From positions 14,191,995 to 14,255,994 of the forward strand of contig CM022672.1 in NCBI GenBank assembly GCA_012295275.1: DNA of 64,000 nucleotides, given 5' to 3'. Positions within the stretch are counted from its first letter, which is position 1; the number at the start of each line of letters is the position of its first letter. The position numbers and the translations under genes are program-made. This stretch comes from Chrysomallon squamiferum. Taxonomy: Eukaryota > Mollusca > Gastropoda > Neomphalida > Peltospiridae. Below, piece by piece: positions 61,912-64,000 of the stretch. The notes beneath the pieces are model-generated. The model was not told where the DNA came from. It worked only from the letters and a program-made list of their open reading frames with translations, and did no database searches.

Positions 61912-63741
61912 TACAATATTATTTCTTCCTTTCTTTTTTTTTTTTTTGTTTCTTATTATCTTCAAATTTGTATTTGCATTTTTTTATTCAGTTTTTTTTC
62001 ACTTCTAGATTCTCTTTTGTAGTACCTGGTCGTTAGATAGATAAGGTACAACAAATTGTTTAACAGAGAATAATTTATACTTTATATTATCTATGACTTC
62101 CAAAATGTTTTCATGTCAAATGTTTTCTGCTTTATTTGTTAAACAGCAGATTATTTCACATTAGATTTAGTTGTAACAAAAACCTAGGGTTTATTTATTT
62201 ATTATTTTTTTTCTTCTTCAGATCTGAATGAAAATAAAATAACAAGAAATAAAAAAATATATTTCCAATGTTAACATGTTGGTTGTTTTCATTAAACTAG
62301 GGAAAACTATACAACCTGGACAAAAGTGAATGTACAATAATGTTTTATGTGTGTGTGTGTTTGTCTTATTTATGTAACATATATTTAATGATAACAAGTT
62401 TTCATAAATAAAATTATTTGGACACGTGGTCATCAATCTTCCAGAGAGCATGTCTGTGATGGTAGACCACATTCATCTAGAGCTAACAAAGGCCAGATGG
62501 ACATATTTTGAATAGGGTCTATGGGTCAGATAATGGATGAAGATAAACCAGAAAATTACTTTTAAAACACTTTTCATTTAATTTCACACTGTTTGTTTTA
62601 AAGTGATACATGATTTGAGAGCAAGACTGAAATACATTACTTTATCTGGATTATTTAATCCTTCAGTGTTTTAAAGATGTTTGCTTCTTAATTCCATATA
62701 TTAAAAGAGAACCAGTATAACATATTCTTTATATTAGAACAATCAAAATCATGCATACATGCAAACATATACATTTAAAACATAAACTGTTAAAACATTT
62801 GTATTAAAAGAATGAAACACTGGTAGGGTAAACAATATTTTATTTGTAAATAATTTTTTATCATTACTTTTTATGCATGTTATAATAATACAAATATATT
62901 TATGTAAAATGAAAACAAAATTACTATTTTAAAAAGATCAAAACGTGCCTCTTATAATCTTTTTATTTCAAAACTTAAATAATAAATATACACATGTAGA
63001 TTATTTTTTCATTTTGTATGACATTTTGTAAAGAAATTTACAGAAAAGCAAAGCTACTGAACAGAAATCTACTTTCTGGAAATCTTAGATAAAAAAAAAA
63101 TAAATAAAAAAATAGAAATTAGTCATAAATAATTTATATTTATTACAATAAACATAAGTATATACAATTTTGTTTTTGTGAATATCTCCAGCAATAAATA
63201 AATTATCTTTTAAAGTAGTGTGCTGATGATAGAAAATAAAAATAAAATCTGTATCTTAATAGAAATTGCAATAAAACAAATCTGTATCCCTTATTTATTT
63301 ATTGGTTTACTTATATAAAACTTAGAATAACTGTTAATGGATCTAGTTTATTATTATGCTGACAGTGAAAAAAGAATAAAAAAGAACAGCAAAATAATTT
63401 AATTGGTGTTGAATTTTCAAGTGATGATGTAAAATGATTCTATTTTTATTTATTTTTTTATTAATAAATAAATAAAAAAAAAACATTCTGCTATCTCAAC
63501 AAAATCTCAGACCCCAGTGAAACCAAATTATCCTTGTCCAAACAACAATACACTTAGCAGAAATGTTTTTTTTATAAAATCTCTTTCCTTAATAATTCAA
63601 GTTCCAGACATTATCCTATGCACGTATTAAATGACAGACCTTCACTGCCTAGTTGACTTGACTTCAGGAAAAACAGCCAAACCAGCTTGTAGCAAATTTA
63701 TCACAGGAATTCAGAGTATTTTAAAAACATTCTTGGTGATG
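61256..63741. other. LSM1 3' UTR and 3' UTR of the next gene
   Basis: AT-rich DNA between two convergent genes. It includes an A run (61880-61909), a T run near 61930 and a (TG)n run near 62350. No coding exon is supported. Confidence 0.5.
61649..61654 (+). promoter_or_regulatory. Candidate LSM1 polyadenylation signal
   Basis: AATAAA about 400 bases after the LSM1 stop codon. This is a typical position but unconfirmed. Confidence 0.35.
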
Positions 63742-63859
63742 TTAAGCAGCACCTTTAGTAGTTTTGAGGTTGAATCCACCACCTGTAAATCTTGGTCCGT
63801 CACTGCGTTGGGGCTGAATGGTGGGCATACCAGCTTGCATCATAGCTCGTTCACGATCG
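63742..63859 (-). CDS. Last coding exon of an unidentified gene (partial)
   Basis: A minus-strand exon starts after TTGCAG at 63860 and reads in one frame for 38 residues to TAA (63742-63744). It begins one base into the exon, so the upstream donor must leave phase 2. The peptide starts DRERAMMQAGMPTIQPQ and ends RFTGGGFNLKTTKGAA. It is polar, basic and glycine-containing, like an unstructured C-terminus. I do not recognise the protein. The composition is clearly less AT-rich than the flanks, and the acceptor is good. The remaining exons lie beyond the right edge. The overlapping plus-strand ORF is a shadow. Confidence 0.6.
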
Positions 63860-64000
63860 CTGCAAGTGGACATTTATTGTTTATTAGTAACTGTTTTGAA
63901 AAATTACCAACACACTTATTATAACTGATTTAAAATAACATTCATGAAACGCATACACAGAGACACACATATACACAGACACAGACACAGACACACAAAC

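Noticed and set aside
63631-63924. 97-codon plus-strand ORF at the right end
   Set aside because: Overlaps the minus-strand exon with a good acceptor and stop; the plus-strand peptide shows no features.

Overview
The window is AT-rich animal nuclear DNA. Its genes are split by canonical GT-AG introns and sit among many microsatellites, homopolymer runs and minisatellites. The gene set (an intronless CYP2-clan P450, THOC3, FANK1, B4GALT7, a rhodopsin-like receptor with a coding region in one exon, a mitochondrial peroxiredoxin and LSM1) fits an invertebrate bilaterian. A mollusc or other lophotrochozoan is my best guess, but nothing here proves the phylum.

Layout. 1-2440: repeats, including a 227-bp tandem duplication and several hairpins. 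2445-3947 (-): P450. 5860-8583 (-): THOC3, six coding exons. 8590-18400: a gene desert with long (TC)n, (GA)n and (TTC)n tracts. 18414-31453 (+): FANK1, ten coding exons, 348 residues. 31454-37970: FANK1 3' UTR, then intergenic DNA with one orphan exon-like island. 37975-42969 (-): B4GALT7, five coding exons, 314 residues. 45112-47625 (+): an 837-residue orphan receptor, divergent from B4GALT7. 51393-52203: a MITE-like element with TA at both ends. 53366-57651 (-): PRDX3-like, seven coding exons, 248 residues. 59424-61255 (+): LSM1, four coding exons, 134 residues, divergent from the peroxiredoxin. 63742-63859 (-): last exon of an unidentified gene that leaves the window. All exon junctions quoted were joined by hand and keep frame.

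The genes are unrelated housekeeping or tissue-specific genes: mRNA export (THOC3), mRNA decay (LSM1), proteoglycan linker synthesis (B4GALT7), mitochondrial peroxide removal (PRDX3), a probable testis/cilium protein (FANK1), oxidative metabolism (P450) and signalling (receptor). I see no common pathway.

The most unusual signal is a recurring pattern across three genes. Tandem repeats inside introns begin at exon edges, and their unit is a copy of the real splice junction plus a few exon bases. The clearest cases are FANK1 intron 6 (about 25 copies of the exon 7 acceptor, each followed by a short in-frame TTG run and a GTAAGA donor), B4GALT7 intron 3 (about 38 copies of the exon 4 acceptor), FANK1 intron 3 (nine or more 69-bp units with a GTAAGT donor), FANK1 intron 8 (exon 8 donor copies with GT destroyed), THOC3 intron 3 (one exon 4 acceptor copy with AG destroyed) and the B4GALT7 C-terminus/stop (duplicated just downstream).
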